Shown piece after piece: positions 1 through 6,216 of a stretch of DNA of 13,774 bases. Position numbers and translations under genes: made by a program. The stretch covers positions 1 through 13,774 of the forward strand of contig CAYJEQ010000072.1 of the NCBI GenBank assembly GCA_964369235.1, read 5' to 3'. A model generated the notes under the pieces. That model saw only the letters and a list, made by a program, of their open reading frames with translations, ran no database searches and was not told the DNA's origin. Source of the DNA: CAYJEQ01 sp964369235 (lineage in GTDB: Bacteria > Bacillota > Clostridia > Oscillospirales > Ruminococcaceae). Positions within the stretch are counted from its first letter, which is position 1, and every line of letters begins with the position of its first letter.

Positions 1-57
1 AACATATTAAATAAACCTATAAGTATGTTTTTGGGTTGTTCAGCAGGCTTTAATTTA

Positions 58-87
58 GGGTATTCCCAACATTAGAAGGGAATACCC
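58..87. terminator. Hairpin behind the permease gene, weak terminator candidate
   Basis: A perfect 10-bp inverted repeat (GGGTATTCCC / GGGAATACCC) with a 10-nt loop lies 30 bp beyond the permease stop codon. Neither side has a clean run of T: the minus-strand side continues TAAATTAAAG, the plus-strand side ATAGTTTTAC. It may end or stabilise the 3' end of the minus-strand transcript, or act on transcripts arriving from the left; the direction is uncertain. Confidence 0.5.
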
Positions 88-116
88 ATAGTTTTACATA
101 TATAAAGTTTGTGGTT

Positions 117-1517
117 TTACATAGCTACCGTAAAGAAACGGTAAACAAATAGTAGTGCTAGGATAACAGTTGCAATGTTAATTTCCTTGTATTTACCAGT
201 AAATAGCTGGATAATAACATGGGTAATTAGACCGAAACCAATACCATTAGCGATGGAGTAGGTCATAGGCATCATTGCAACAGTGAAGAATGCAGGTACA
301 GCAGCAGACATATCATCCCAGTGAATATCTGTAACTGATGCCATCATCATAGCACCTACAAATATTAGAGCTGGTGCAGTAGCAGCAGCAGGGATAATGC
401 CAACGAATGGAGCTGCAACAAGAGCAATTAAAAACATAAATGCTGTAACTACAGAGGTAAGACCTGTACGACCACCTTCACCGATACCAGCAGTGGATTC
501 GATGTATGTGGTTACTGTAGAAGTACCTAGCATAGCACCAGTAGTGGTAGCAATAGCATCACACATAAGGGCTTTTTTCATACCAGGCATATTGCCATCT
601 TTATCTAGGAAACCTGCTTTTTTTGCAGTACCTAGTAGAGCGCCAATAGTGTCAAACATATCTACTAGGGAGAATGATATAATAAGCATAACAATAGTTA
701 GTATATTTTCCATCATATTCTCACCAGCTAATAGGGAGGATAGACCTTCTCCAAAACTCATAAAGGAAATTTCCATAAAATCGTTAAACTGTGGTGCTAG
801 GTTAAAGTTAAGGTTTGCATCTACTGTAGTAAGCCCAAGAGGGATGGATACTAAAGTAATAATAGTCATACCTACAAGTATTGAGCCCTTAACATTCATC
901 TTATGTAACGCAGCAATAAGTAAAAGACCAACAACTGACATACAGGCTGTCATTACAGAGTGATAGTGCTCAGGATTTGATATCTGAGAAAAATCAATTA
1001 ATGCAACAAGTGTTACATCATTTCCAACAACGATACCAGCGCTTTGAAATCCTAGGAAAGCTAGGAAAAGACCGATACCAGCGGAAATTGACATTTTAAC
1101 ATTGTGAGGAATAGCCTTTACAATTTGTTCTCTAAGTCCAAAAATGGTGATTGCTATAAACAGCAAACCAGATAGGAATACAATTCCCAGTGTTTCGTTG
1201 TAGCTGTAGCCTAGTCCAGCCATTACTGTAAATGCAAAGAAAGCATTAAGACCCATACCAGATGCTTGGGCAAAGGGTAGCTTAGCGTAAAGCCCCATTA
1301 GGATTGTCCCTATGAAAGCTGAAATACAGGTAGCGAAGAAAACTCCGTTAAATACCTGTTGGTAGCTACCAGGATTTGTGATCTCGGCGCCAGTTGCAAG
1401 AAGATCAGGATTGACAAAGATAACATATCCCATTGTAAAGAAGGTTGTTAGTCCAGCCATTACCTCGGTTTTTACTGTAGTGTTGTTCTGCTTAAGTTTG
1501 AAAAATCGTTCTAACAT
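117..1517 (-). CDS. NCS2/AzgA-type nucleobase permease
   Basis: A 466-residue integral membrane protein, very likely an inner-membrane proton-coupled importer of purine bases (hypoxanthine/guanine or adenine), of the AzgA-like branch of the NCS2 family (relatives PbuG, PbuO, GhxP, AdeP). Seen in the sequence: the N-terminal segment MAGLTTFFTMGYVIFVNP typical of this branch, the stretch QASGMGLNAFFAF around residues 84-96, the FDTIGALLGTAKKAG motif followed by the GTSTVTTYIESTAGI stretch in the second half, and repeated hydrophobic helices compatible with 12-14 membrane spans. The length is normal for the family. The ATG at 1517 is preceded by AAGGAG (plus-strand positions 1524-1529) at good spacing. 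It is the third gene after dCMP deaminase and rex, only 20 bp behind rex, so probably cotranscribed. No purine riboswitch is visible ahead of it. The exact base transported cannot be read from the sequence. Confidence 0.9.
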   Translation of the reverse strand: MLERFFKLKQNNTTVKTEVMAGLTTFFTMGYVIFVNPDLLATGAEITNPGSYQQVFNGVFFATCISAFIGTILMGLYAKLPFAQASGMGLNAFFAFTVMAGLGYSYNETLGIVFLSGLLFIAITIFGLREQIVKAIPHNVKMSISAGIGLFLAFLGFQSAGIVVGNDVTLVALIDFSQISNPEHYHSVMTACMSVVGLLLIAALHKMNVKGSILVGMTIITLVSIPLGLTTVDANLNFNLAPQFNDFMEISFMSFGEGLSSLLAGENMMENILTIVMLIISFSLVDMFDTIGALLGTAKKAGFLDKDGNMPGMKKALMCDAIATTTGAMLGTSTVTTYIESTAGIGEGGRTGLTSVVTAFMFLIALVAAPFVGIIPAAATAPALIFVGAMMMASVTDIHWDDMSAAVPAFFTVAMMPMTYSIANGIGFGLITHVIIQLFTGKYKEINIATVILALLFVYRFFTVAM

Positions 1518-1537
1518 TTGTTGCTCCTTGATAATAT

Positions 1538-2185
1538 TTAGTTTTCTGATGCTAGGAAAGAGTTAATTCTATATGATAAAGTCATCATACTATCAGCTAG
1601 ATGGACATTTTCTACTATAATATTGTCATGATTTAGATCAATATCATAGTGGGAGAAGTTCCAGAAGCCTTTAATCCCATAACCAATAAGCTCTTCAGCC
1701 ACCTTAATGGCTGTTTCTTTAGGGATACATAGTATAGCGACGGATGGTTTATTAGTTTTACAAAATTCCTCTAACTGGTCAGGATGGGATACCTGAATAC
1801 CTCTAACCTGAATAGGCTGTTTTTCCACAGCTGGATCAAATGCTCCAATTAGCTCAAAGCCTAGGTTTTCAAAATTAAGGTGGCTGGCAATTGTTTTACC
1901 TAGGTTACCAACACCCACTAGAATAGCTTGCTGACGCTTGTCTAATCCTAGAATTATAGCAATTTCACCCTGTAGGGCTTTAACATTATAACCATAGCCT
2001 TGCTGACCAAAACCACCAAAACAGTTTAGATCCTGTCTAATCTGTGAGGCAGTTAGATTCATCATATTAGCTAGTTCTCTAGAAGAGATACGATAAACTC
2101 CTTTGTTTAGCAGTTCACCAAGGTAACGATAGTATCTTGGCATACGGCGGATAACCGATAGAGATACATTCTGATTTTTTGACAT
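1538..2185 (-). CDS. rex: Redox-sensing transcriptional repressor Rex
   Basis: A 215-residue cytoplasmic DNA-binding protein that senses the NADH/NAD+ ratio: in the family, NADH binding releases the operator and derepresses fermentation and respiration genes. Residues about 7-70 form the winged helix (SSRELANMMNLTASQIRQDL, then the FGGFGQQGYGY wing), and a Rossmann domain follows with GVGNLG at 91-96 and a C-terminal swap helix ending in YRINSFLAS. Length matches the family. The frame is open to a TTG at 2194, but AAGGAG (plus-strand 2195-2200) sits 9 nt before the ATG at 2185, so I start there. This binding site overlaps the stop codon of the upstream dCMP deaminase, which suggests translational coupling. 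The downstream permease gene follows after 20 bp. I found no clear Rex operator (TTGTTAA-type inverted repeat) in this window, so autoregulation is not supported by sequence. Confidence 0.96.
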   Translation of the reverse strand: MSKNQNVSLSVIRRMPRYYRYLGELLNKGVYRISSRELANMMNLTASQIRQDLNCFGGFGQQGYGYNVKALQGEIAIILGLDKRQQAILVGVGNLGKTIASHLNFENLGFELIGAFDPAVEKQPIQVRGIQVSHPDQLEEFCKTNKPSVAILCIPKETAIKVAEELIGYGIKGFWNFSHYDIDLNHDNIIVENVHLADSMMTLSYRINSFLASEN

Positions 2186-2199
2186 TAAAAACAACTCCT

Positions 2200-2706
2200 T
2201 TAATAGAATTTTATAGTTTCATCCATAAAGACATAATCTTCGTAAACATCCACACTGCGATAGCTACTTACTGTATCACGAACTACCACACGGGATATAC
2301 CAGCATTTATAATTAAACGCATACACATGGAACAGGGATTTGCATTTTCTACATATTCTTTAGTTGATAGCTCCTTACCTACTAGGTAAAGGGTGGAGTC
2401 TAACATACTTTCTCGGCTGGCGTGGATTATTGCATTTGCCTCTGCGTGTACAGAGCGACATAGCTCGTATCTTTCACCACGAGGAATATTTAGCTTCTGA
2501 CGATTACAAAATCCTAGGTCACTACAGTTTTTTCTACCTCGTGGTGATCCCACATATCCTGTAGAGATAATCTGGTCGTTTTTTACTATTACAGCACCAA
2601 AATTTCTCCTTAAACAGGTACCACGAGCTGATACAGTTTCTGCAATATCTAGATAGTAATTGTCTTTATCTCGTCTAATAATAGACTTTTTATTTTCTTT
2701 ATCCAT
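2200..2706 (-). CDS. dCMP deaminase (ComEB family)
   Basis: A 168-residue zinc-dependent cytidine/deoxycytidylate deaminase family enzyme; it most likely converts dCMP to dUMP, feeding thymidylate synthesis in the cytoplasm. The catalytic motif HAEANA is at residues 87-92 (zinc ligand His87, proton shuttle Glu89) and PCSMC at 124-128 supplies zinc ligands Cys125 and Cys128. The cysteine-rich insert between the GYVGSPRG stretch and the catalytic His (Cys61, Cys67, Cys83) is typical of the dCMP deaminase/ComEB subgroup. Two starts compete: the ATG at 2715 lies just 1 nt after AGAAAGG, while the ATG at 2706 lies 10 nt after it, the spacing used by other genes here, so I prefer 2706. First gene of the unit with rex and the permease; its stop codon overlaps the ribosome binding site of rex. 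In Bacillus the homologue lies in the comE locus, but no competence gene is present here. Confidence 0.93.
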   Translation of the reverse strand: MDKENKKSIIRRDKDNYYLDIAETVSARGTCLRRNFGAVIVKNDQIISTGYVGSPRGRKNCSDLGFCNRQKLNIPRGERYELCRSVHAEANAIIHASRESMLDSTLYLVGKELSTKEYVENANPCSMCMRLIINAGISRVVVRDTVSSYRSVDVYEDYVFMDETIKFY

Positions 2707-2797
2707 TGTAATCATGCCTTTCTAATTTAAGGTAATAGATTTGTTTTTACACTATTAGTAAATAAAGATTGACATCATTAGTGTTTAATTATAGTTA

Positions 2798-2826
2798 ATT
2801 ATATATCAGTTTTAATATATATGCAA
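2798..2826 (-). promoter_or_regulatory. Possible promoter of the deaminase-rex-permease unit
   Basis: On the minus strand, TTGCAT (plus positions 2821-2826) is followed after 17 bp by a perfect TATAAT (plus positions 2798-2803), about 90 bp before the deaminase start. The -10 box is consensus but the -35 box matches at only three positions, and the region is very AT-rich, so other TATAAT-like boxes nearby (for example plus 2788-2793) are alternatives. Confidence 0.35.
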
Positions 2827-2952
2827 TACTTTGTGGCAATAATTGTCTAATCTTAGGTTGCTATTTATTATATTATAGTTAATTTTAGGGTGATATTTAG
2901 TTATAAAGCAGATTAAATAAAGTTAGACATATGCAATTATAACAAAACATGA

Positions 2953-3083
2953 TATAATAAACACTATATAACACTAGCAGGGATAAGATAGTTGTGTGTT
3001 TATTATAATTTGTATGCCTAGGACGATTCGCTCTGATTGCTTTGCAAGCAGTAGCTACCGTCCTTTATGGCAAATTATATCAT
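2953..3083 (+). other. Unit A: two-hairpin structured element, possible ncRNA
   Basis: The 5' hairpin has perfect 11-bp arms ATAATAAACAC (2954-2964) and GTGTTTATTAT (2996-3006), with weaker inner pairing. The 3' hairpin nests GGACG (3021-3025) with CGTCC (3059-3063), TGCC (3015-3018) with GGCA (3069-3072), and a central TGCTT/AAGCA stem (3038-3042, 3046-3050). The ends ATGATATAAT and ATTATATCAT (3074-3083) are perfect 10-bp inverted repeats. An extended -10 box at the left end could start an RNA near 2965. There is no T-run at the right end, so an independent transcript end is not evident. Confidence 0.5.
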
Positions 3084-3101
3084 AACGCTATGCTTATATG
3101 A

Positions 3102-3231
3102 TATAATAAACACTATATAACACTAGCAGGGATAAGATAGTTGTGTGTTTATTATAATTTGTATGCCTAGGACGATTCGCCCTGATTGCTTTGCAAGCAA
3201 TCGCTACCGTCCTTTAAGGCAAATTATATCA
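3102..3231 (+). other. Unit B: two-hairpin structured element, possible ncRNA
   Basis: Same architecture as unit A. The 5' hairpin arms are at 3103-3113 and 3145-3155. The central stem is longer than in A: GATTGCTT (3184-3191) pairs perfectly with AAGCAATC (3195-3202) around a TGC loop. The outer pairing is also better, because A at 3217 can pair with T at 3168. The right terminal repeat is ATTATATCA followed by A instead of T. Flanked on both sides by palindromic junctions. Confidence 0.5.
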
Positions 3232-3256
3232 AAATTCATAGAATTTATGATATAAT
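3223..3256. repeat. Palindromic junction over the rsmA -10 box
   Basis: ATTATATCA (3223-3231) pairs with TGATATAAT (3248-3256) and AAATTC (3232-3237) with GAATTT (3241-3246) around an ATA loop: 15 bp with one bulged A. The equivalent A/B junction pairs 3074-3084 with 3097-3107 (11 bp, 12-nt loop). Both junctions place the next extended -10 box inside one arm, so cruciform or RNA pairing could compete with promoter use. Confidence 0.6.
3248..3256 (+). promoter_or_regulatory. Extended -10 promoter, likely rsmA promoter
   Basis: TGATATAAT fits the extended -10 pattern TG-N-TATAAT, with TATAAT at 3251-3256. There is no good -35 box at 17-18 bp, which extended -10 promoters tolerate. Transcription would start near 3263 and give a leader of about 100 nt ahead of rsmA. 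The same box occurs at 2950-2958 and 3099-3107 at the start of the two repeat units, so up to three promoters may fire in series toward rsmA. Confidence 0.5.
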
Positions 3257-3284
3257 AAACACTATAAACTATAGTCTTGATTAG

Positions 3285-3300
3285 ATAGCAGTTTTGCTAT
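3285..3300 (+). other. Hairpin in the rsmA leader
   Basis: ATAGCA (3285-3290) pairs with TGCTAT (3295-3300) around GTTT, with outer support from GATTA/TAATC, followed by ATTATTATTTTA. It lies in the diverged third repeat copy and corresponds to the 5' hairpin of units A and B. A weak attenuator is conceivable; the stem is short and AT-rich. Confidence 0.3.
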
Positions 3301-3361
3301 ATTATTATTTTAATCTACTGAATACATAAAGACCAACATAGGTTGGCAATTGGAGGAACTA

Positions 3362-4231
3362 ATGGAAAATTTATCGAATATATCGGTGGTGAAGGATTTA
3401 CTATCCCGTCACGGATTTACATTTTCAAAATCTTTAGGGCAGAACTTTCTAATAAATCCCTCTGTCTGCCCAAGAATGGCAGAGCTTAGCGGCGCTAAGA
3501 AGGGTGTGGGAGTTATTGAGATAGGTGCTGGCTTTGGGGTTTTAACTAGAGAGCTGTGTCAGCGAGCAGATAAGGTAGTTTGCATCGAGATAGACAGCAG
3601 ACTATTACCTGTACTAGATGAAACCTTATCAGATTGTGATAATCTCAAGATTATTAATAGCGATGTGTTAAAGGTAGACCTTCATCAGATAATTGAGGAG
3701 GAATTTGCAGGTATGGAGGTAGTAGTGTGTGCCAACCTACCATACTATATAACATCTCCGATAATTATGCATCTATTAGAAAGTAAACTTAATATCTCAG
3801 CAATAACCGTTATGGTGCAAAAAGAAGCAGCCCAGCGTATTACAGCTCCACCTGCTACAAGGGAGATTGGGGCAATAACAATTGCAATCAGATACTATGC
3901 AGAGCCTAAAACTTTATTTCAGGTGTCAAGAGGCTCCTTTATGCCGGCTCCAGATGTAGACTCAGCAGTAATTAAACTGGATATACTAAAAGAACCATCG
4001 GTTATAGTGGACAAAGAGGAGTGCTTCTTTGCTGTAGTAAAAGCTTCCTTCTCCCAGAGAAGAAAAACTCTAATGAACTGTTTATCCTCCTATTTCTCAC
4101 TGAGTAAAGATCAGGTAGGACAGGTGCTAACTAACTGTAACTTAAAGTTAACAGCGAGGGCAGAGGAGATTACCATGGAAGACTTTGCTGCTATAGCAAA
4201 TGAGATTAATAAACTGCAAGCTGGGCAGTAA
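3362..4231 (+). CDS. rsmA: 16S rRNA dimethyladenosine transferase RsmA (KsgA)
   Basis: A 289-residue S-adenosylmethionine-dependent methyltransferase that dimethylates the two adjacent adenines in the 3'-terminal helix 45 loop of 16S rRNA during late 30S assembly in the cytoplasm. Seen: LGQNFL at residues 25-30, SAM motif I EIGAGFG at 53-59, the acidic EID at 76-78 that binds the ribose, Asp101 for the adenine, and the catalytic NLPYYITSP from Asn125. The C-terminal helical domain is intact (VKASFSQRRKTL stretch). Length is normal. The frame is open to a TTG at 3350, but GGAGG at 3352-3356 only suits the ATG at 3362, which matches the family N-terminus. Transcribed alone toward the terminator at 4258-4294. 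Its promoter region is the repeat array upstream. Confidence 0.97.
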   Translation: MENLSNISVVKDLLSRHGFTFSKSLGQNFLINPSVCPRMAELSGAKKGVGVIEIGAGFGVLTRELCQRADKVVCIEIDSRLLPVLDETLSDCDNLKIINSDVLKVDLHQIIEEEFAGMEVVVCANLPYYITSPIIMHLLESKLNISAITVMVQKEAAQRITAPPATREIGAITIAIRYYAEPKTLFQVSRGSFMPAPDVDSAVIKLDILKEPSVIVDKEECFFAVVKASFSQRRKTLMNCLSSYFSLSKDQVGQVLTNCNLKLTARAEEITMEDFAAIANEINKLQAGQ

Positions 4232-4257
4232 CAGTATTTCCATAATTTAAGCAATAT

Positions 4258-4294
4258 AAAAACACCTTTTAGGCAGATGCTTAAAAGGTGTTTT
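4258..4294 (+). terminator. Intrinsic terminator of rsmA
   Basis: AAAACACCTTTT (4259-4270) pairs with AAAAGGTGTTTT (4283-4294) around a 12-nt loop, 27 bp after the rsmA stop. The closing A/T pairs give a T-run on either strand, so it may also stop transcripts coming from the right. Confidence 0.85.
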
Positions 4295-4373
4295 GCAGTA
4301 CTACTTAAAACTACTAATTGCACTTTTATAACCACTGATAGGCTACATCTTTTATATAAGTCTAGAGAACAAG

Positions 4374-4401
4374 CTAAAACGCCCTGTAAAGGGCGTTTTA
4401 G
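4374..4401 (-). terminator. Bidirectional terminator of the XRE regulator gene
   Basis: CTAAAACGCCCT (4374-4385) pairs perfectly with AGGGCGTTTTAG (4390-4401) around a GTAA loop, a GC-rich core with T-runs on both strands. The stop codon of the regulator (4398-4400) lies inside the stem. It can also act as a second stop for rsmA readthrough. Confidence 0.85.
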
Positions 4402-5114
4402 TCTTTATATTTTTTTACATTAATATCTTCTAGTAGTCTAGCTTCTGAATTTTTAATCAGATTAAGCAGTGAAGAATAAAATAAAGGGTAATCCTTTTCT
4501 AGTAGCTGGGTGGTGATAGGTGATACCTGTTCATCATCAAGTTTTTCCATATTATTAATAGGATGACCGTTACAGATTGCATTGGCATTTGCTTCGCAGA
4601 TATTTAGTGAAGCATTAGCATATAGTGAGTATATATGAGGTGATAGGGAGAACAGGCTATCCTGATTACTGCCATTAGCACCATATACTACTCTGAACAT
4701 CTTGTAAACATTTAGTTTAAGATAGGAGGAAACCTCCTCAACAAGATCATCATTTTCATACTGAGCCATAATGTCAAAAATAACATTAAGGGAATTTGCA
4801 ATAAGTTTTTTATTTAAAGTTGTCATGATGCTGCCAAAGCCACTATTGCTTTGACCTGCTGCATCTGGTTCTGGAATATCTTCTACAAGTATGGTATTGC
4901 CGTTTTTCTCGGCAGAACGACCTAGCAGATAGTCACAGGATACACCATAGTAATCCGATGTGCGTATTAAAAAATCCAAACCACATTCTCTAATACCTTT
5001 TTCATAGTGGGACAGTAGTGATTGGGAAATACCTAAATCGCCTGCTGCTGTTTTTTGACTGATACCACGCTCTTTGCGAAGAAGCGTAAGTATTCTTGGA
5101 AAATCTCCGTTCAT
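4398..5114 (-). CDS. XRE-family helix-turn-helix regulator
   Basis: A 238-residue DNA-binding protein. Residues about 5-67 form a Cro/CI-type helix-turn-helix domain (RILTLLRKERGISQKTAAG, then LGISQSLLSHYEKG), ending in the DYLLGRS sequence common to Firmicute regulators of this type. From about 75 to 238 there is a linker followed by a mainly helical region that I do not recognise; it could be a dimerisation or sensing domain. The frame extends to a TTG at 5141, but GGAGG (plus 5123-5127) stands 8 nt before the ATG at 5114, so I start there. It is divergent from the phosphatase operon and shares a 410-bp intergenic region with it, so control of itself or of that operon is plausible but unproven. 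Target and signal are unknown. It converges with rsmA. Confidence 0.88.
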   Translation of the reverse strand: MNGDFPRILTLLRKERGISQKTAAGDLGISQSLLSHYEKGIRECGLDFLIRTSDYYGVSCDYLLGRSAEKNGNTILVEDIPEPDAAGQSNSGFGSIMTTLNKKLIANSLNVIFDIMAQYENDDLVEEVSSYLKLNVYKMFRVVYGANGSNQDSLFSLSPHIYSLYANASLNICEANANAICNGHPINNMEKLDDEQVSPITTQLLEKDYPLFYSSLLNLIKNSEARLLEDINVKKYKD

Positions 5115-5149
5115 TACACAAACCTCCGCATAATTTCTCAAGTAGGAAA

Positions 5150-5178
5150 ATTATATTACAGTTAGAGGGATTTGTAAA
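5150..5178 (-). promoter_or_regulatory. Promoter of the XRE regulator
   Basis: On the minus strand TTTACA (plus 5173-5178) and TATAAT (plus 5150-5155) are separated by 17 bp. The start would fall near 5143, giving a leader of about 30 nt. Just upstream lies an inverted repeat AATATT-TTTT-AATATT (5189-5204), a possible operator but within AT-rich sequence. Confidence 0.7.
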
Positions 5179-5332
5179 TACTAAAAGTAATATTTTTTAA
5201 TATTTTTGTCGAAAAATCTATATTTTACCCTATAGAATTGTAAAAATATTCATAATTTCGTTAAGTAGAATATATATTCGCTAAAATTAATTACAGATAT
5301 TAGAAAAAAATCGTATTTTTTAATAAAAACTA

Positions 5333-5361
5333 TTGACTAAAATTACTATAATGCTTAATAT
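5333..5361 (+). promoter_or_regulatory. Promoter of the phosphatase-adenosyltransferase operon
   Basis: TTGACT (5333-5338), 17-bp spacer, TAATAT (5356-5361). The start near 5368 gives a leader of about 157 nt, long for this window. The leader holds a small hairpin AAATCCA/TGGATTT (5444-5450, 5454-5460) and two near-identical 17-mers at 5431-5447 and 5465-5481. I do not recognise a cobalamin riboswitch in it; it is too short and lacks the B12-box pattern. Confidence 0.7.
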
Positions 5362-5524
5362 TATATAGTATTATCTAGAGTGATTTTTCTGGATAAATAG
5401 TCAAAGACAAAATGAAATTTTATATGAGAGTAAAATATAGTAGAAATCCAATGTGGATTTTGTATAAAATACTGTAGAAATATTAGCAAAATCATATAAA
5501 TAACTAGAAAGGAAATGGATATAA

Positions 5525-6157
5525 ATGAAAAATTACCGATTACATTTTATAAGACATGGTATTACAAAGGGTAATAATGACGGAGTATACATCGGCAGAC
5601 TGGACATTCCACTAAGTGATGAGGGGAAAAGCCATCTGGATAAACTAGATAAAACTATGGACTATCCTTATGCTGAGAGGGTGTATACCAGCCCACTGGA
5701 CAGATGTAGACAGAGCGCTGATATTATCTACCCCCATGTGGAAAAAGTTTTGGTTGAGGATTTAACGGAAATGGACTTTGGGGATTTTCAGGGTAGAAGT
5801 TACGAAGATTTAAAGTATGACGAAGATTTTGTAAACTGGTTATCTAATTCTGAGGAATATCCAATTCCAAACGGTGAGGTTAACAAGGAATTTTTACAGA
5901 GAATTATAACAGGTGTTAATGCAATATTTAATGATATGATGGCAAGTGGTATCTACAATGCAGCAGTGTTTACCCATGGTGGGGTTATAATGAACCTGTT
6001 TTCGGTAATGGGATTACCAAGGCACCCAATGTCAGAGTGGATTACAGAAAATGGCAAAGGATATACAGTTTTAATTAATCCACAGATGTGGACAAGGGAT
6101 TTTTGTTTTGAGATATATGATATGATACCTAAGGTTAGAGATGAATACGAGGATTAA
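5525..6157 (+). CDS. Histidine phosphatase family protein, possible CobC
   Basis: A 210-residue cytoplasmic phosphatase of the histidine phosphatase (phosphoglycerate mutase-like) superfamily. The phosphate-accepting RHG is at residues 10-12 (His11), the second arginine at Arg60 in TSPLDRCRQSA, the acid Glu82 in LTEMDFGDFQG, and the second histidine at His151 in THGG. The YIGRLDIPLSDEG stretch at 22-34 resembles alpha-ribazole phosphatase (CobC), and the next gene is a corrinoid adenosyltransferase, so removal of phosphate from alpha-ribazole phosphate or adenosylcobalamin phosphate in the nucleotide loop pathway is a reasonable inference. The family is promiscuous and no other cob gene is in view, so a general sugar-phosphate phosphatase is the alternative. 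AGAAAGGA at 5506-5513 precedes the ATG. First gene of a three-gene operon, 59 bp before the adenosyltransferase. Confidence 0.85.
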   Translation: MKNYRLHFIRHGITKGNNDGVYIGRLDIPLSDEGKSHLDKLDKTMDYPYAERVYTSPLDRCRQSADIIYPHVEKVLVEDLTEMDFGDFQGRSYEDLKYDEDFVNWLSNSEEYPIPNGEVNKEFLQRIITGVNAIFNDMMASGIYNAAVFTHGGVIMNLFSVMGLPRHPMSEWITENGKGYTVLINPQMWTRDFCFEIYDMIPKVRDEYED

Positions 6158-6216
6158 AAGCTAAGAAAAAAGTTAATATTATAATATGTATATAACAGAA
6201 AGGCTAGGTTTGTATT

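Larger units (their letters stand above)
2949..3266 (+). repeat. Tandem 149-bp structured repeat, two units plus partial third
   Basis: Unit A covers 2949-3097, unit B 3098-3246, and a third copy begins at 3247: the exact start sequence ATGATATAATAAACACTATA recurs at 2949, 3098 and 3247, a period of 149 bp both times. A and B match at 130 of 134 positions (2949-3082 against 3098-3231); the last 15 bp of each unit differ completely. The third copy is identical for 20 bp and then diverges. The array fills half of the gap between the divergent dCMP deaminase and rsmA genes. No transposase is nearby. It may be a clustered intergenic palindromic element (MITE or REP-like), tandem small-RNA genes, or a leader/regulatory array. 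I do not recognise it as a known family. Confidence 0.9.

Noticed and set aside
397..963. Long plus-strand open frame opposite the permease gene
   Set aside because: It is antisense to a clear conserved membrane transporter, has no recognisable motif or ribosome binding site, and its composition mirrors the real gene. Other antisense frames (for example opposite gdhA and hisD) were rejected likewise.
2769..2797. TTGACA at 2769-2774 as a plus-strand promoter
   Set aside because: No acceptable -10 box lies at 16-18 bp; the best TATAGT is only 15 bp away. It may still contribute to transcription toward the repeats.
2716..2948. Rex operator, or a further decayed repeat unit upstream of unit A
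   Set aside because: No TTGTTAA/TTAACAA-type inverted repeat was found, and sequence 149 bp before 2949 shows no convincing match to the unit; only AT-rich similarity.
3014..3193. Short open frames inside the repeat units (23 codons from ATG 3014; about 30 codons from ATG 3163)
   Set aside because: No ribosome binding site precedes either ATG, and all four base differences between the units within the frame change the amino acid, which argues against a selected peptide; the differences fit hairpin pairing better.
2949..3266. CRISPR array
   Set aside because: The repeating part is about 134 bp with 15-bp variable joints, far from the 25-40 bp repeat and spacer pattern, and no cas genes are present.
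5368..5524. Cobalamin riboswitch ahead of the phosphatase/adenosyltransferase operon
   Set aside because: The leader is under 160 nt, very AT-rich, and lacks a B12-box-like sequence and multibranch structure.
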